From the NCBI GenBank assembly GCA_036674765.1, contig JARVKI010000012.1:186001-250000 (forward strand): a stretch of DNA of 64,000 nt, written 5' to 3'. Made by a program: the position numbers and the translations under genes. The DNA comes from Seiridium cupressi. Lineage: Eukaryota > Ascomycota > Sordariomycetes > Amphisphaeriales > Sporocadaceae. Position 1 is the stretch's first letter, and every line of letters starts with the position of its first letter. The notes under the pieces were generated by a model, which saw only the letters and a list, made by a program, of their open reading frames with translations, was not told the origin of the DNA and ran no database searches. Shown one piece after another: positions 10,893-21,283 of the stretch.

Positions 10893-10902
10893 ATGGTACC
10901 AT
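10893..10902. promoter_or_regulatory. Second CYS3-type decamer, overlapping the start codon
   Basis: ATGGTACCAT also fits ATGRYRYCAT and is a perfect palindrome. It begins with the start codon of the permease gene, so it may be coincidence forced by the first codons. Confidence 0.2.
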
Positions 10903-12920
10903 CGCCCTTGTCCTTCAAGTCCCTCTCGGGTCGGAGATATCCACTGGCTATCAGCGACGCCATTTCGAGTGCTGCATCACCTCTGCAGAGCTCTTTTCAA
11001 CTCAGCTGTCGTTCTCCGCTTTCGCCGAGGGCCCAGACTCTCGATGGAGACACTCCTCGGAATACCGCCAAGTTCAGTGAGGGCTCGAGCCTGGCGCCGC
11101 CGAAGTATCTTCCCCCACGGGTCGATGCCCCAACCTCGAGGCTCGCCAAGAATGAAGGTAATGCCGACCCAGACGTAACCGATGATGCATCTAGCTATAC
11201 CGCTTACTCACCAACGGATCATGCATGGTCCCTCCCGCCAAATACACCGTCGGCATTGCAGTATGAAGTTCGCCAGGATGAAGGCAAGCTTGGTGTCGTG
11301 TCTGCCATCAACATCATCGTAGGCAAGACGGTCGGCGTCGGCGCCTATACAATCCCATCCGCGATATTTGACGGTGTAGGATCCGTTGGAATGACGTTGC
11401 TCTTGTGGGTTTTCGGCAGCATCATCTCCTTCTGCGGCTTGGCCGTGTATCTTGAGCTTGGGACAGCAATGCCCAAAAGCGGTGGCGAGCGGGTCTATCT
11501 TGAGCGCATCTTTCGAAAACCCCGGATGCTAGCGACATGCATGTTCATGTCATACACTGTTCTACTCGGGTTTTCAACCCCGAACGCCATAGTCCTGGGC
11601 GACTATGTACTCTACGCTCTCGATATCCCGCGGAATCGATGGAACGTGCGAGTCATAGCAATTTTGGTTGTCACCGCCTTCTGCTACATACATGCTAGGT
11701 TCCCGAAGACCGGTCTTAGAGTCATCAATGGACTCGGCATCAGCAAACTCCTCATCTTGGTGTTTGTTATCCTTTGCGGGGCCGTTGGGGGTATGATGGG
11801 TATTGGGCGCGTGGGGGATGCGCTGAGTGCTAGGAGACTTGATCTGCCCCTTACCCACGACTCGAGTCTGAGCACAGCACAGCGAAACTTCAGCAACATT
11901 TGGGAAGGCTCTTCTATGCAGCCATACGACTATGCAACTGCGTTACTGAAGGTCATCTACTGTTTTCGTGGCTACAGTACGGCCAACCAAGTTCTCTCTG
12001 ATGTCAAAGACCCGGTGCGGACTCTGAAAATTGCAGCCCCTGTGGCATTGGGCATCGTGTCATTCAGCTATCTGGCGCTCAATGTGGCATTCTTTCTAGT
12101 CGTGGACAAGGAAGATTTCAAATCGGCAGGCGTCGTTGTTGCCGGAACCTTTTTCCGCAATCTCTTCGGTGAGGTTGTCGGAACACACATTCTCCCATTG
12201 TTTGTCATCATATCTGCTGCCGGAAACATAGCAGCGACATCGTTTGCTCAAGCGAGAGTCAACGAGGAACTTGCAAAGGATGGTCTCCTTCCCTTGAGCG
12301 GTTTCTGGACTACCAAATCGACTACACCTCCTAAATCTTATTCGAGGTCATCGAGCACGCCCAATGTCCCTTCCCGTGGCCTTTTGCTTCACTGGGTTGT
12401 GTCTGTGGTCGTCATCATCGTGCCTCCTCCAGGAAAGATTTACAACTTCCTTGTCGATATTGGTGGCTACCCTGTGTCGATCATTTCCGTGGCAATCAGC
12501 CTGGGCCTGCTTTACCTCCGACACTCTCCCTCTGAAAGATGGTCCACGCCATTCCGCGCGAGCCGCATCGCCATAGTTATATTCGCTCTCTCGAACTGTC
12601 TACTACTAATTTTTCCATGGGTGCCGCCCATGAATGGTCAAGGCGAAGGGGCTGGTATCACATACTATGCTTATCCTGCCACAGCGCTTGCAGTGCTCGG
12701 AAGTGGCTCATTATATTGGTGCTGGTGGGTTTCGAAAGGAAACGGTCGGGTCGACGTCAGGCAGCGGGAAAGATGGGCCAAGATCCGGCAAAGCAGAAGC
12801 GAGTCTCATGGGCTGTTGTCGGGCCACGCTGATGCGCCGCCACAAGACGAGGGTCAAGCCTCAGGCAATAATCCTGATATAAGGAGGCGAGCGCCTTGCG
12901 GTTGCCCCATAACCCACTGA
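10893..12920 (+). CDS. Methionine-permease-like amino acid transporter (LAT/APC family)
   Basis: Intronless gene for a 675-residue integral membrane transporter of the amino acid-polyamine-organocation superfamily. It most resembles the fungal MUP1/MUP3 high-affinity methionine permeases of the L-type group. After a long hydrophilic N-terminal tail of about 135 residues, transmembrane helix 1 carries the family glycine-rich unwound segment (INIIVGKTVGVGAYTIPSAI). About twelve hydrophobic segments follow, including the F-R-G-Y-S-T-A-N-Q motif region and the LSDVKDP loop. The C-terminal tail is hydrophilic. The start at 10893 is the first ATG of the frame. Substrate is inferred from family resemblance and from the CYS3-type site upstream, so other neutral amino acids are possible. 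Confidence 0.87.
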   Translation: MVPSPLSFKSLSGRRYPLAISDAISSAASPLQSSFQLSCRSPLSPRAQTLDGDTPRNTAKFSEGSSLAPPKYLPPRVDAPTSRLAKNEGNADPDVTDDASSYTAYSPTDHAWSLPPNTPSALQYEVRQDEGKLGVVSAINIIVGKTVGVGAYTIPSAIFDGVGSVGMTLLLWVFGSIISFCGLAVYLELGTAMPKSGGERVYLERIFRKPRMLATCMFMSYTVLLGFSTPNAIVLGDYVLYALDIPRNRWNVRVIAILVVTAFCYIHARFPKTGLRVINGLGISKLLILVFVILCGAVGGMMGIGRVGDALSARRLDLPLTHDSSLSTAQRNFSNIWEGSSMQPYDYATALLKVIYCFRGYSTANQVLSDVKDPVRTLKIAAPVALGIVSFSYLALNVAFFLVVDKEDFKSAGVVVAGTFFRNLFGEVVGTHILPLFVIISAAGNIAATSFAQARVNEELAKDGLLPLSGFWTTKSTTPPKSYSRSSSTPNVPSRGLLLHWVVSVVVIIVPPPGKIYNFLVDIGGYPVSIISVAISLGLLYLRHSPSERWSTPFRASRIAIVIFALSNCLLLIFPWVPPMNGQGEGAGITYYAYPATALAVLGSGSLYWCWWVSKGNGRVDVRQRERWAKIRQSRSESHGLLSGHADAPPQDEGQASGNNPDIRRRAPCGCPITH

Positions 12921-13616
12921 AGGGGTATAAAAAACATGGCTAGATTTCGATTTACACAGGTGCATGGTCGGAACAGCAGACTAATGAATATCATAGTGCG
13001 GCCGGGTGTGTCACAAACTTTCGAAAAAATAGATAATGTATATATAGAATATCAAAGAACATTACTCACGATACAAGCTAGTTGACGATGAGCTCCAACT
13101 GGTTTATTAAAGCTTATGTCATCCAATGATGTGTATCTATCTGTACAACGTGAGAATGGGCGCCTGCTGACCTCGCTTGGTGATCCACACATATTGCAAA
13201 GGCTACCCAAGGGCCATCGCTGCTCATAACAGATGCCTTTTCTCTTTTCGCATGGTGAGTGGGCTCGTGAATCGTCTTCGTCGCTAAACCACGGCGAGCA
13301 AGCGATTTACGCCCATGGCTGCAAGAGCGTATTTGAAATTACTACAGTTGAGAATTACGCACGAACTTCACCCCGAGGACAAAAGTCTCGATTTCGTAGC
13401 CCGCATTCTCATCGCGGCATGCTCTGGATGAGAATGGGGGCTCAAAAGACTTATAGCTCAATGCTCATTCACAGACCGTAAAGCAGTATGTATTCCAAAA
13501 ATCGTATAACATATGCTATATCTTGGTATTTGTTCTTTCTAACTGCATAACTCGTTGCTCGTAAATCAGACTGCGCTCTTTCGGTTCTAGATTCTTGCAG
13601 TGTTGTGTCTGCACGT
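12921..13616. other. Intergenic between convergent genes
   Basis: This spacer holds the 3' ends and presumed terminators of the permease gene (+) and the lactone oxidase gene (-). No further gene is supported. Confidence 0.6.
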
Positions 13617-15224
13617 CTATGCATCGTCGGGTCCCTTGATTTGCGAGGAAGTGATGCCAACGTACTTGACCCCTCCACTCCACTTCTTGCCCTGAGATAG
13701 TTCCACCTCTTCAAAGGGCAACCTGGGGCTGTTGCCCAGGACAAACTTGCGGTGCCAAGCTCCCACAAACATGCCATCAGGATCGGCTTCGTCACGTACC
13801 TTACGCCATTGCTCGAGTGACTTGCCGTACATGCTCTCGATTTGGCGACCATCAGCCTCAAAGTTCTTGGCCCAGTGTGGTTTGCCGCCGAGATCACGCA
13901 TTAGCCACTCGAAGGCCTCATAGTACCGCTGTCGGCAGGGTGGATCTGCGTGGTACGGTCGGTAGAGGGTGGCGTTCAGATACAGAGTTGGCTCGTCGTG
14001 GCTCGTAATGTCAAGATAGGGGCTGGTATTCGACTTGACAGAGTTGAGCTGAGGGTTTGACGTGTCGCTGACCCGTACTTCCACGGGCGCATGTACGTAG
14101 AGGCCCTCGGCCGAGAAAGGAATGTTGTGGGGGACGTAATCAGGGTCGTCGGGAGTGAGGTGGTTCAGCCAGCTGCTGAGTCGGCGCAGGGCTTCCGGCC
14201 CCTTGCGCAAGGGGATGGCCCACTCGTTGACGAATTGCGAGTACAGGCAGTTCATCAGCAAGGCCTGGGAGCTTGGTTGAATTGCTTCCGTCTTCGTACC
14301 ATTGGCAAAACCGTATTGCATACCGAAGACGAACCACTCAACCCAAGGCAACATCCGAGGGACAAACTGACCCAGATAAAGCAGGTTGTGGTAGATGTAA
14401 TACCCTAAAGCGCCGTCGTAATATGATACGACGGGGTCCTTGGGGGGTTCCTCTGTATCGGATGCAGACCAGACCACAGCGCGGCGAGTGTATGGATACC
14501 ACCACACTCTCACGTAGTGTGCATGCGTCCACAAGTCCCCAGACCAGCGATTGAACATGTTGACATCCTTGTCGATGATCTGCTTCCAACGCAGGGTATA
14601 CGCAGGCACCGCTCTAAAGGTGATTTCCGTGATGATTCCCAATGCGCCCAGGGATATAAGCGAAGCGCGAAATAGCTCTGGGTTCTCCTTGGGTGAGCAC
14701 TTTTTGGTGGTACCATCAGCAAGTGTGATGCGCAGGGACAGGATATCTTCCGACAACAGCCCATGCCGAAGACTGGACCCGTGGGTGCCAGTCGATATCG
14801 CACCTGCGATGCTCTGGTGGTTGATGCTCCCCAGGTTCGGCATGGCCAGACCAAGCCTGTCCAGCTCAGCGCTAAGCTGGTACAGGCGGATGCCCGATTG
14901 CATCGTAACGACCCCGGTCTCTCTGTCCGAGGACAGTATCTTGTTGTAGTTGTCCAGGTTCACCAGCCATGACGAGGTGCACGTTATGGAGCTCGGCGAG
15001 TGGCCACAGCCAACGGTCGTGATTCGGCGACGACATTTGCGTGCAACGTTGACAACATGCTCGATCTCTTCGAGGGTCTCTGGCTGGATGAACAGCTCCG
15101 GCATCCAAGAGAATGTCTTGGCCCAAGTCGTGTGCACATGATCGGTTCGCATTCGAAATGGGATGTCGGGGCTAGACGCTGCTGCCAGCGCCTGCGCAAT
15201 GACTGGATCGATAGCAGGCGGCAT
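13617..15224 (-). CDS. ALO1: D-arabinono-1,4-lactone oxidase
   Basis: Intronless gene, 535 residues, close to the usual length. The enzyme oxidises D-arabinono-1,4-lactone to dehydro-D-arabinono-1,4-lactone, the last step of erythroascorbate synthesis, at the mitochondrial outer membrane in yeast. The N-terminal FAD-binding domain of the vanillyl-alcohol oxidase class carries VGCGHSPSS at about residues 71-79, in which His75 is the expected covalent flavin site. Downstream are the G-S-I-x-x-Q-S-I-A-G-A-I-S-T-G-T-H-G flavin loop and the C-terminal ALO domain with its diagnostic HWAK motif. All key motifs are present. The start at 15224 gives a normal family N terminus. Confidence 0.96.
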   Translation of the reverse strand: MPPAIDPVIAQALAAASSPDIPFRMRTDHVHTTWAKTFSWMPELFIQPETLEEIEHVVNVARKCRRRITTVGCGHSPSSITCTSSWLVNLDNYNKILSSDRETGVVTMQSGIRLYQLSAELDRLGLAMPNLGSINHQSIAGAISTGTHGSSLRHGLLSEDILSLRITLADGTTKKCSPKENPELFRASLISLGALGIITEITFRAVPAYTLRWKQIIDKDVNMFNRWSGDLWTHAHYVRVWWYPYTRRAVVWSASDTEEPPKDPVVSYYDGALGYYIYHNLLYLGQFVPRMLPWVEWFVFGMQYGFANGTKTEAIQPSSQALLMNCLYSQFVNEWAIPLRKGPEALRRLSSWLNHLTPDDPDYVPHNIPFSAEGLYVHAPVEVRVSDTSNPQLNSVKSNTSPYLDITSHDEPTLYLNATLYRPYHADPPCRQRYYEAFEWLMRDLGGKPHWAKNFEADGRQIESMYGKSLEQWRKVRDEADPDGMFVGAWHRKFVLGNSPRLPFEEVELSQGKKWSGGVKYVGITSSQIKGPDDA

Positions 15225-15719
15225 TGTGACTTTGGCGATGACCTAGTACGGAAGCCGGCTCGATGCTGGGGAGGAGGAGAGGGACGAGGCCTTGAGCGAG
15301 TGAAGCAATTGCAGGATGCCCAGGGGTTATGTAGCAAAACTCGGTCCTTTGCACACGCTTGAGCTGGACCCTCGCGAACGTCTGAGGGTTCTCCGCAGGT
15401 GGAGTCGGTATCGTCTCGTTTCGTCTATCGTGGCCACAGCTCCAGAGATTCTAAATCAAGCTATGTTTCGACCAGGCTGGGCCGCGAGTAATGGGACAAC
15501 TGTCAGGCCATTGTAAGCATTGGGTGCGGGCTCTGCAGGTTAGAGATAAAATGTAGCAGGCGCGGCTTTGTTAGCTTTGAGTTACATGTTGTAGCTGCAT
15601 GTAGCTTGGCTTTGGAGTCCACAGCTGCGATAGCTGAAATAGAGGGGTCCAAACCAAGGGTCTCTCTCGTCTGCCGTTTGTCGCCAAACCCGGAGATAGC
15701 GGGGTTCCCTTGCACCTGT
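15225..15719. other. Promoter region of ALO1
   Basis: Upstream spacer of the lactone oxidase gene. Short open frames on both strands have no family features and I see no defined element. Confidence 0.5.
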
Positions 15720-16020
15720 CTCTTGTCTTATCCCGTTCTTAACCCGTATTACATGTTGTGGTGAGATTAAATGAACGGGTAACAGGTGTACAATGTTCGA
15801 TGCTTATAAAAATTATATTATACAAAAATAAGGTAATTCTAAGTAAATAAACCTCGAGCATTAAATTTTACCCATATTTAATATTAAAGGTAATATATTA
15901 ACCCGAACAGGGAACAACGTTAAATACGAGATTATAACATCTTAGTAAATATATGAAACACCATCTGTGAACACCTTCTCAATACGTAGGTAGTTAGGTT
16001 TTGGAATGTTATCTTCTTGT
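15720..16020. other. AT-rich island, possible decayed (RIP-affected) DNA
   Basis: Bases 15780-15960 fall to roughly three-quarters A+T with many TATTA/TAATA words, in contrast to the balanced composition of neighbouring genes. No open frame is present. Such islands in Pezizomycotina are often remnants of repeats mutated by repeat-induced point mutation, but no recognisable transposon motif survives here. Confidence 0.5.
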
Positions 16021-16526
16021 GTTAACTAACCGGCCCGGGTACTATACAAGATGGTATGCATGTCCTGATTCCCTTTTAGCTTATCAGCTCAGTACCACCT
16101 CCGCGTGACAGTCATTAATTGAGACTAACCTTTCCCCTCCAGCCTCGACTCAAAAGCTTTAAATCATGTCCTCACAGCTGTCTTCCACCATCTCTAGCTT
16201 CCATATCGCTTGGTGCGAGAGTGAGAGGCGGGCCCAATAACCTGGAATCGGGTGGAGGCTGTAGCAGCGTAATAGACGAGTCCATTATGGGAAGTCTGTG
16301 GTTGGAATCTTAGTGACACGATGCAATTAGGCTCGAGATCTTGTCAACATGCTCCTTCAGCTCCTTGGTCCACGTTGCCCCTTTCTTACCTTAATATAGC
16401 GTGTGCTGGTGCCCAAAGCTAGTATATACTCTCAATACTATAGCCTAACTTTAAGGCACCGTTATCACCCATCATTATCCGCAATGAGTAGAGGGAAGCC
16501 CCTCAGATACTCACCGCGCTGCGTGA
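16021..16526. other. Intergenic, no gene seen
   Basis: No feature recognised. This stretch continues from the AT-rich island towards the relic at 16527-16956. Confidence 0.5.
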
Positions 16527-16956
16527 CTATTTAGAAAACATTCGGTTGAAGCGCTCCCGCAACTGCTGACTCTCCTCAATCTCTTTCTGCTTCATTCGGA
16601 TTTTCCATGGTTAGTCTGTGCAGGAGTTCTGATTGTCGATACTCCTCGATCATTTAGGTCAATTCATAGTCCCCATCCCCAGATAAGCTCTTAGGTGGCT
16701 CGAACAAATCAATGTCCTGGGCACAGACCGGAGAAGGATCGGCAAAATTGAGTGTGGACGCACTGCCAGCGGCAGCGGGGATGCTCGTTTTAGTCAGAGG
16801 TTGAAGTCGACATGGCCTGTTGCTCAAGTCAATTGGCTGATTGATTGATTTTGTCTGACTCAAGTGTAAAGTTTGATCTGTTCTTCCGAATGCCGCAGTG
16901 TCGGGCTGAAAAGTGTATTTCATTTGCCTCGTCCTCGTCCTCGCCGGCTGTATCAC
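16527..16956 (-). pseudogene. Unidentified decayed gene fragment
   Basis: On the minus strand a 100-codon frame ends in TAA at 16654. The same frame then stays open for about 29 codons of charged helical sequence (M-I-E-E-Y-R-Q-S-E-L-L-H-R). After a frame change it continues as KIRMKQKEIEESQQLRERF to a stop at 16527. A single helical C-terminal region interrupted by one stop and one frameshift explains this best. The parent family is not recognised; an intron in a live gene is the alternative. Confidence 0.35.
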
Positions 16957-18233
16957 AAGGCATCATTGACGTCAAATACTTTTAAGCTCATGTGAATAAT
17001 GCTTTTGAGGGGTTCTGGACAAGCTTGGCGAATAATGTTATCGGTTATTGTACATAATTATTACAAGTGACAAGCCACACAACATTGTACTTTGACTACT
17101 GACAGTTTCTCCCTGACCTTCATGCTCTTTAATCTTTGAGTAAAGTCAAAATATACGCGGAGACAGACTTCCCACACCGGCTAAACAACTACGTGTTCAT
17201 GCTCGTCTTATTGCCATACAAGAGGGTCGACAGAGACCAGAACAAGTTTCCAATCCGTTGGTCAGCTCCGGGATTGAGGTCACCCTTCCATGTCGTTTTT
17301 CCTGTCCTGAATTTTCCGATGTCGACCAGAAAGCTAGTCTACCGTAGTTCGTCAAGGAGCCTATGGTCAAGCCTTGCCAACAAGTTCCTTTTTACTAGAG
17401 TAACAACGAAAGTGCTTACTCCTTGCCCAGTCCAACATAACGAGTCTTGACATGGGATGCTAGTCCGAGGCCTCCATCCTGCTTGTTCTTGAATGCATCG
17501 AATCAACAGTGTTCTACGTCTATTATGCACGTAGATAGACAGACGTTGTTCTCGGGATGCATTCATGGACGTAGCTATGGGATTTGTCCCACGTAAATAC
17601 ATATCATACGTACTTATCCTCTTACACTGGGCACCACGGCTGATCAGATCACGAGGGTCAGTTAGCCGTACTTATAGTGTTAGATCCTTGACGCTCGAAT
17701 TCAAGTATGAGAAAGAACAGAATCACTATCCATGTTCATCCACACATATCGACTGTGAGTCTTAGGCAGCGGAACTGGATATGAGGAGAGCCATGCCACT
17801 CGCCAAATTATGATAGCATTGCGTTATTTAATGTTAGAGCTGGCTGAGCAGCGAATATGTCCCTTTTCCCGCTCGGGTTTCTACACCCTCTCGCTCCGCT
17901 GCCGCCGGCGAATCACGAGTCAAAGCTCCTCATCATGTCACACCAACACCCAATCAACTGCAAGCAGATCATCGTGTCATAGGACTATCAAGTAGGACTC
18001 GGTATAGTACGTGGCAGCTTACCCGAACGCGGCAGGTCTGCTCCGATGACGTACTATGGGGCAAGTCGCCCGCCCTATGCCTCCGAATCAGGAAAGGGGG
18101 CGCTGCCGCGGCGAGGCACAGCAGCTCCTATAAGACGGAATTGCAGTGGGGATAACAACAAACTCCTCTGAAAACTCACTGCGCCAAGCGTGCTATACTC
18201 CTTGTACTAACGCTGCGGATCCAACCAGCCAAC
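16957..18233. other. Intergenic, promoter side of the M3 peptidase gene
   Basis: No gene supported. A frame at 17136-17450 is moderately long but lacks any family sign. A TATAAG word near 18128, about 100 bp before the ATG, could be the core promoter of the peptidase gene. Confidence 0.45.
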
Positions 18234-20596
18234 ATGAGCGCCGGCAACGCCACCAACAAACCACCTCAAGCCCCTCCCTTTTTCTCCTATACTCCCGCAT
18301 CGCTTATCGAAGCGGCCAATAATCTAATCGCTGCTTCCGGCAAAGTCTGGGATCAAGTTGCAACCATCCCGCCCAACGAAGCTACATTCGCCAATGCCAT
18401 CCAACCCCTGATCGATGATGAAAATGCACGCAGCGCGCAGAGCCGCATCATATGGTTCATCCCCACCGCATCGCCAGACAAGGACGTCCGCGCGGCATCT
18501 AAGCAAGCCGACATAGCGCTTAAACTGGACTTTATCGAGCGCTTTACGCGCGCCGACGTCTTCACTGTCGTGAACGCCGTCTCTCAGCGACCCGATGTGA
18601 ACAAACTCCCCGCCGAGTCGCAGGTGTATTTGCGCAAGCTCAAGGAGGACTTTGTTAATAACGGTCTCGCACTTGGAAAAGCTGAAGACCGCGCGCACCT
18701 CAAAGAGATCAATCTACGTCTTACGGAGCTGCGGGCCCAGTACGCGGGGAATCTAAATGGCGATGTGAGTGGCATCTGGCTCACCGCCGCTGAGCTCGAT
18801 GGCCTTTCGCCCGCCGTACTGGAGCGGTACAAGCAGGATGAGCAAGGCAAGTATTTTGTCAACTTCAAGCGGCCCAACATGAACGCCGTCCTGAGCGATG
18901 CAAATAGTGCGGCCACGAGGAAGAAGTACTACATTGCCTGGGACAATCGTCTCCACGAGAAGAACGGGCCCTTAATGCTCGAAACTCTTCGTTTGAGACG
19001 CGAGGCGGCCCTGCTGTTGGGTTTCCGCAACTTCGCAGAGGCCAATGACGAAGTGCGTATGCTAACGACGGAGCGCGCCTCGGCGTTCCTGGAAAGCCTC
19101 AAGCAGCCTCTGAGAGAGCTCGGCCAGGAGGAGCTGAACGCTCTCGCCGAGTTGAAGGTGAAGCATCTCGAGACGGTTTCCGCCGAGCAAAAGGATGACT
19201 CCTCCGTCAAGGCCATCTTTCGATGGGACAATTTGTACTACAAGCGCCTTGCGAAGGTGAAGAAGTCGGAGATGGACACCAATAAGATCGCCGAGTATTT
19301 CTCTTTCCAGTTGATCCTGCCCAAGTTGTTCGAGGTGTACTCGCTCCTCTTTGGGCTTCGCTTCATCACACTGTCTCCGGGAGAGGACGGTGTAGATACC
19401 TGGCATGAAGACGTGCAAGCTTATGCGGTCTGGAATGAGGATAATAGCAGCGGTGGTGAGTTTGCTGGGTATCTCTACGTCGACCCGTATCCGCGCGATG
19501 GCAAGTATGGCCATGTGGGAACGTTTTGCACGCAACTTGCAAGTACAAACTCCTCTTCGTTGTGAGGATATTTACTGATCTGACCTTACTCAGGGGTATC
19601 TCAAACCCGATGGCTCGAGACAGTACCCGACGGTCGCCTTCATGGCCAACTACCCGCCACCCACGCAATCCCGTCCTAGCCTGCTCAAATACCCCGACGT
19701 CGTGAACTGTTTCCACGAGCTCGGCCACTGCATCCACAACCTGGTTGGCCGGTGCCTGTACAGCCGGTTCCACGGCTCCCAAGTCGCGCGGGACTTCCTC
19801 GAGATCCCCAGCCGACTTTTCGAGCACTTTTTCTGGGACCCAAACATGATCCGGGCCGTGTCGTGTCATTACGAGAAGCCCGAGCTCGACATCAAGCTTC
19901 CCGAGGATCTGGTTCAGAGCACGGCGGCGACGCGCTTTGACAACGCCGCCTCGGGCAAGCTGGGCGATCTGACCTTCTCCATCTTCGACTACACCGTGCA
20001 CACGACCTGGGAGGCGCGCGAAGACAACGCGTCCGAGTTGTCAGTTCTGTTCAACAGGACCCGCCGCGACATCAGCCTGCAGCGCTGCGTCGAGGACCTC
20101 GGGCAGGGGTACGACTCGCTGCATGGGCAGACGCACTTCCGCCACATCAATGGCTACGCAGCGAGCTACTACTCGTACCTTGCGTAAGTAAAGCCCCGGC
20201 ATTTTTCTCTCTCTCTCATCCACTATCTTCCGGCCTGTCCGTGCAACTGCCGTACAATCCAGCATGGCATCCCCACTTTTCCATCTGTCCTTGAGGTCTG
20301 GATCGATGCTAACGTGCGCATACGTACCCTGCAGTGCCGACGCCTTCAGCACGGACATCTTTGACACCAAGTTCAAGCCTCTGCTGACCACAGAGACACG
20401 CCACGATATTGAGGGCATCGTAAATGAGAAACTGAGGGTCGAGGCCCGTCGGTATCGTCGGGCCATCATCGAGCCCGGGTCCAGCACGGGCTCGGTAGCC
20501 CAAATGATCAGGGACTACCTGGGGAGAGATCCCGATCCCAGTGCCTATATTGCGATCTTGGCCGCTGCAGCGCATAAGAATGGTGACGTAGCATGA
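18234..20596 (+). CDS. M3 family zinc oligopeptidase (saccharolysin/thimet type)
   Basis: This gene encodes a metallopeptidase of family M3, which cleaves short peptides in the cytosol or mitochondria. The zinc motif HELGH lies near 19719-19733, and the second-ligand helix (F-L-E-I-P-S-R-L-F-E) lies downstream, as in family members, where the third ligand Glu sits about 25 residues later. The model has three exons: 18234-19538, 19594-20183 and 20335-20596, giving 718 residues, near the family norm. Intron 2 is GT-AG (GTAAGT). Intron 1 only keeps frame with a GC donor (GCAAGT at 19539) and CAG acceptor at 19593. The joined segment then has the usual family spacing F-x-x-Q-x-G-Y/F before PDGSRQYP. 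The nearby GT donor at 19543 would shift the frame. No N-terminal targeting signal is evident. Confidence 0.92.
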
Positions 20597-20906
20597 ATTT
20601 CGAGAGCGCCATAGGCATGAGCGTGCAAAGAGGTGCCAAAGACGATCTGAATGGGTTTCGTATTATTGTAGTGGCCAGTAGTCTCTTGATTTAGCCTCTG
20701 ATGTTTATCTTTTTCCATTTTGATGCAATAAGCAAAGTCAAACTCCAGCAGCCATGATGAGCTTTTCGCAAGGTGTGGCGATTCCCCAGTGATTCTAACC
20801 TGTCCCATAACCGATGAGTGATCCGATTTCCAAGACGCCAATTCCTCTTTTCGAAAAACAAATGCTTTTTCTTTTCATATTCATACTTGGTGCATTGCGC
20901 CCATGT
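20597..20906. other. Intergenic between convergent genes
   Basis: The 3' regions of the peptidase gene (+) and the small Cys protein gene (-) meet here. Nothing else is seen. Confidence 0.55.
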
Positions 20907-21283
20907 CTAGCTTTGTTGTCTCGCGTATCCGACCTGGGTGCCCCTCCTTTCCCTCGTGCGGCCGCGACGGTCTTCGCGGCCAGAATCACTCCGTGACGAG
21001 TTGCTGTTGGAGTATGGTTGTGGGGCATTCATGGTCTCGTAGCGGGCTGATCTGCCTTCGTTCATGACCTGTGGTTTGCCATGTTAGTCTTCCGTTCTAT
21101 CGACGTGTGCTGACGGTGCATTGAGGCACCTACTGTGCAGAGCCGACACCTCTCGCCGAACTGGGCGACTTTGTTGTGGCAGTTGACAGCGCCCTGGAGA
21201 ATGCAAGTCAGCATCGTGTCGAGCGAGGACCAGCCGAAAGGCAGGGTAAAGCTTACGTAGTAGTTTGCACAATAGCAATGCAT
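20907..21283 (-). CDS. Small Cys-containing protein, three exons, 82 residues
   Basis: No single long open frame exists here, but three minus-strand exons join perfectly: 21283-21257, 21193-21134 and 21068-20907. Intron 1 (21256-21194, 63 nt) has donor GTAAGC, a CTGAC branch and acceptor CCAG. Intron 2 (21133-21069, 65 nt) has donor GTAGGT, a GACTAAC branch and acceptor CAG. Both are phase 0. The product starts with MHCYC, then has a core with N-C-H-x-K-V-x-x-F-G and C-R-L-C, and ends in an Arg/Ser-rich hydrophilic tail. It has no signal peptide. Five Cys and two His in the first 30 residues could bind a metal ion. Short ascomycete proteins with a similar C-H-x-x-V-x-x-F-G...C-x-x-C layout are familiar to me, but none with a known role. 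Confidence 0.72.
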
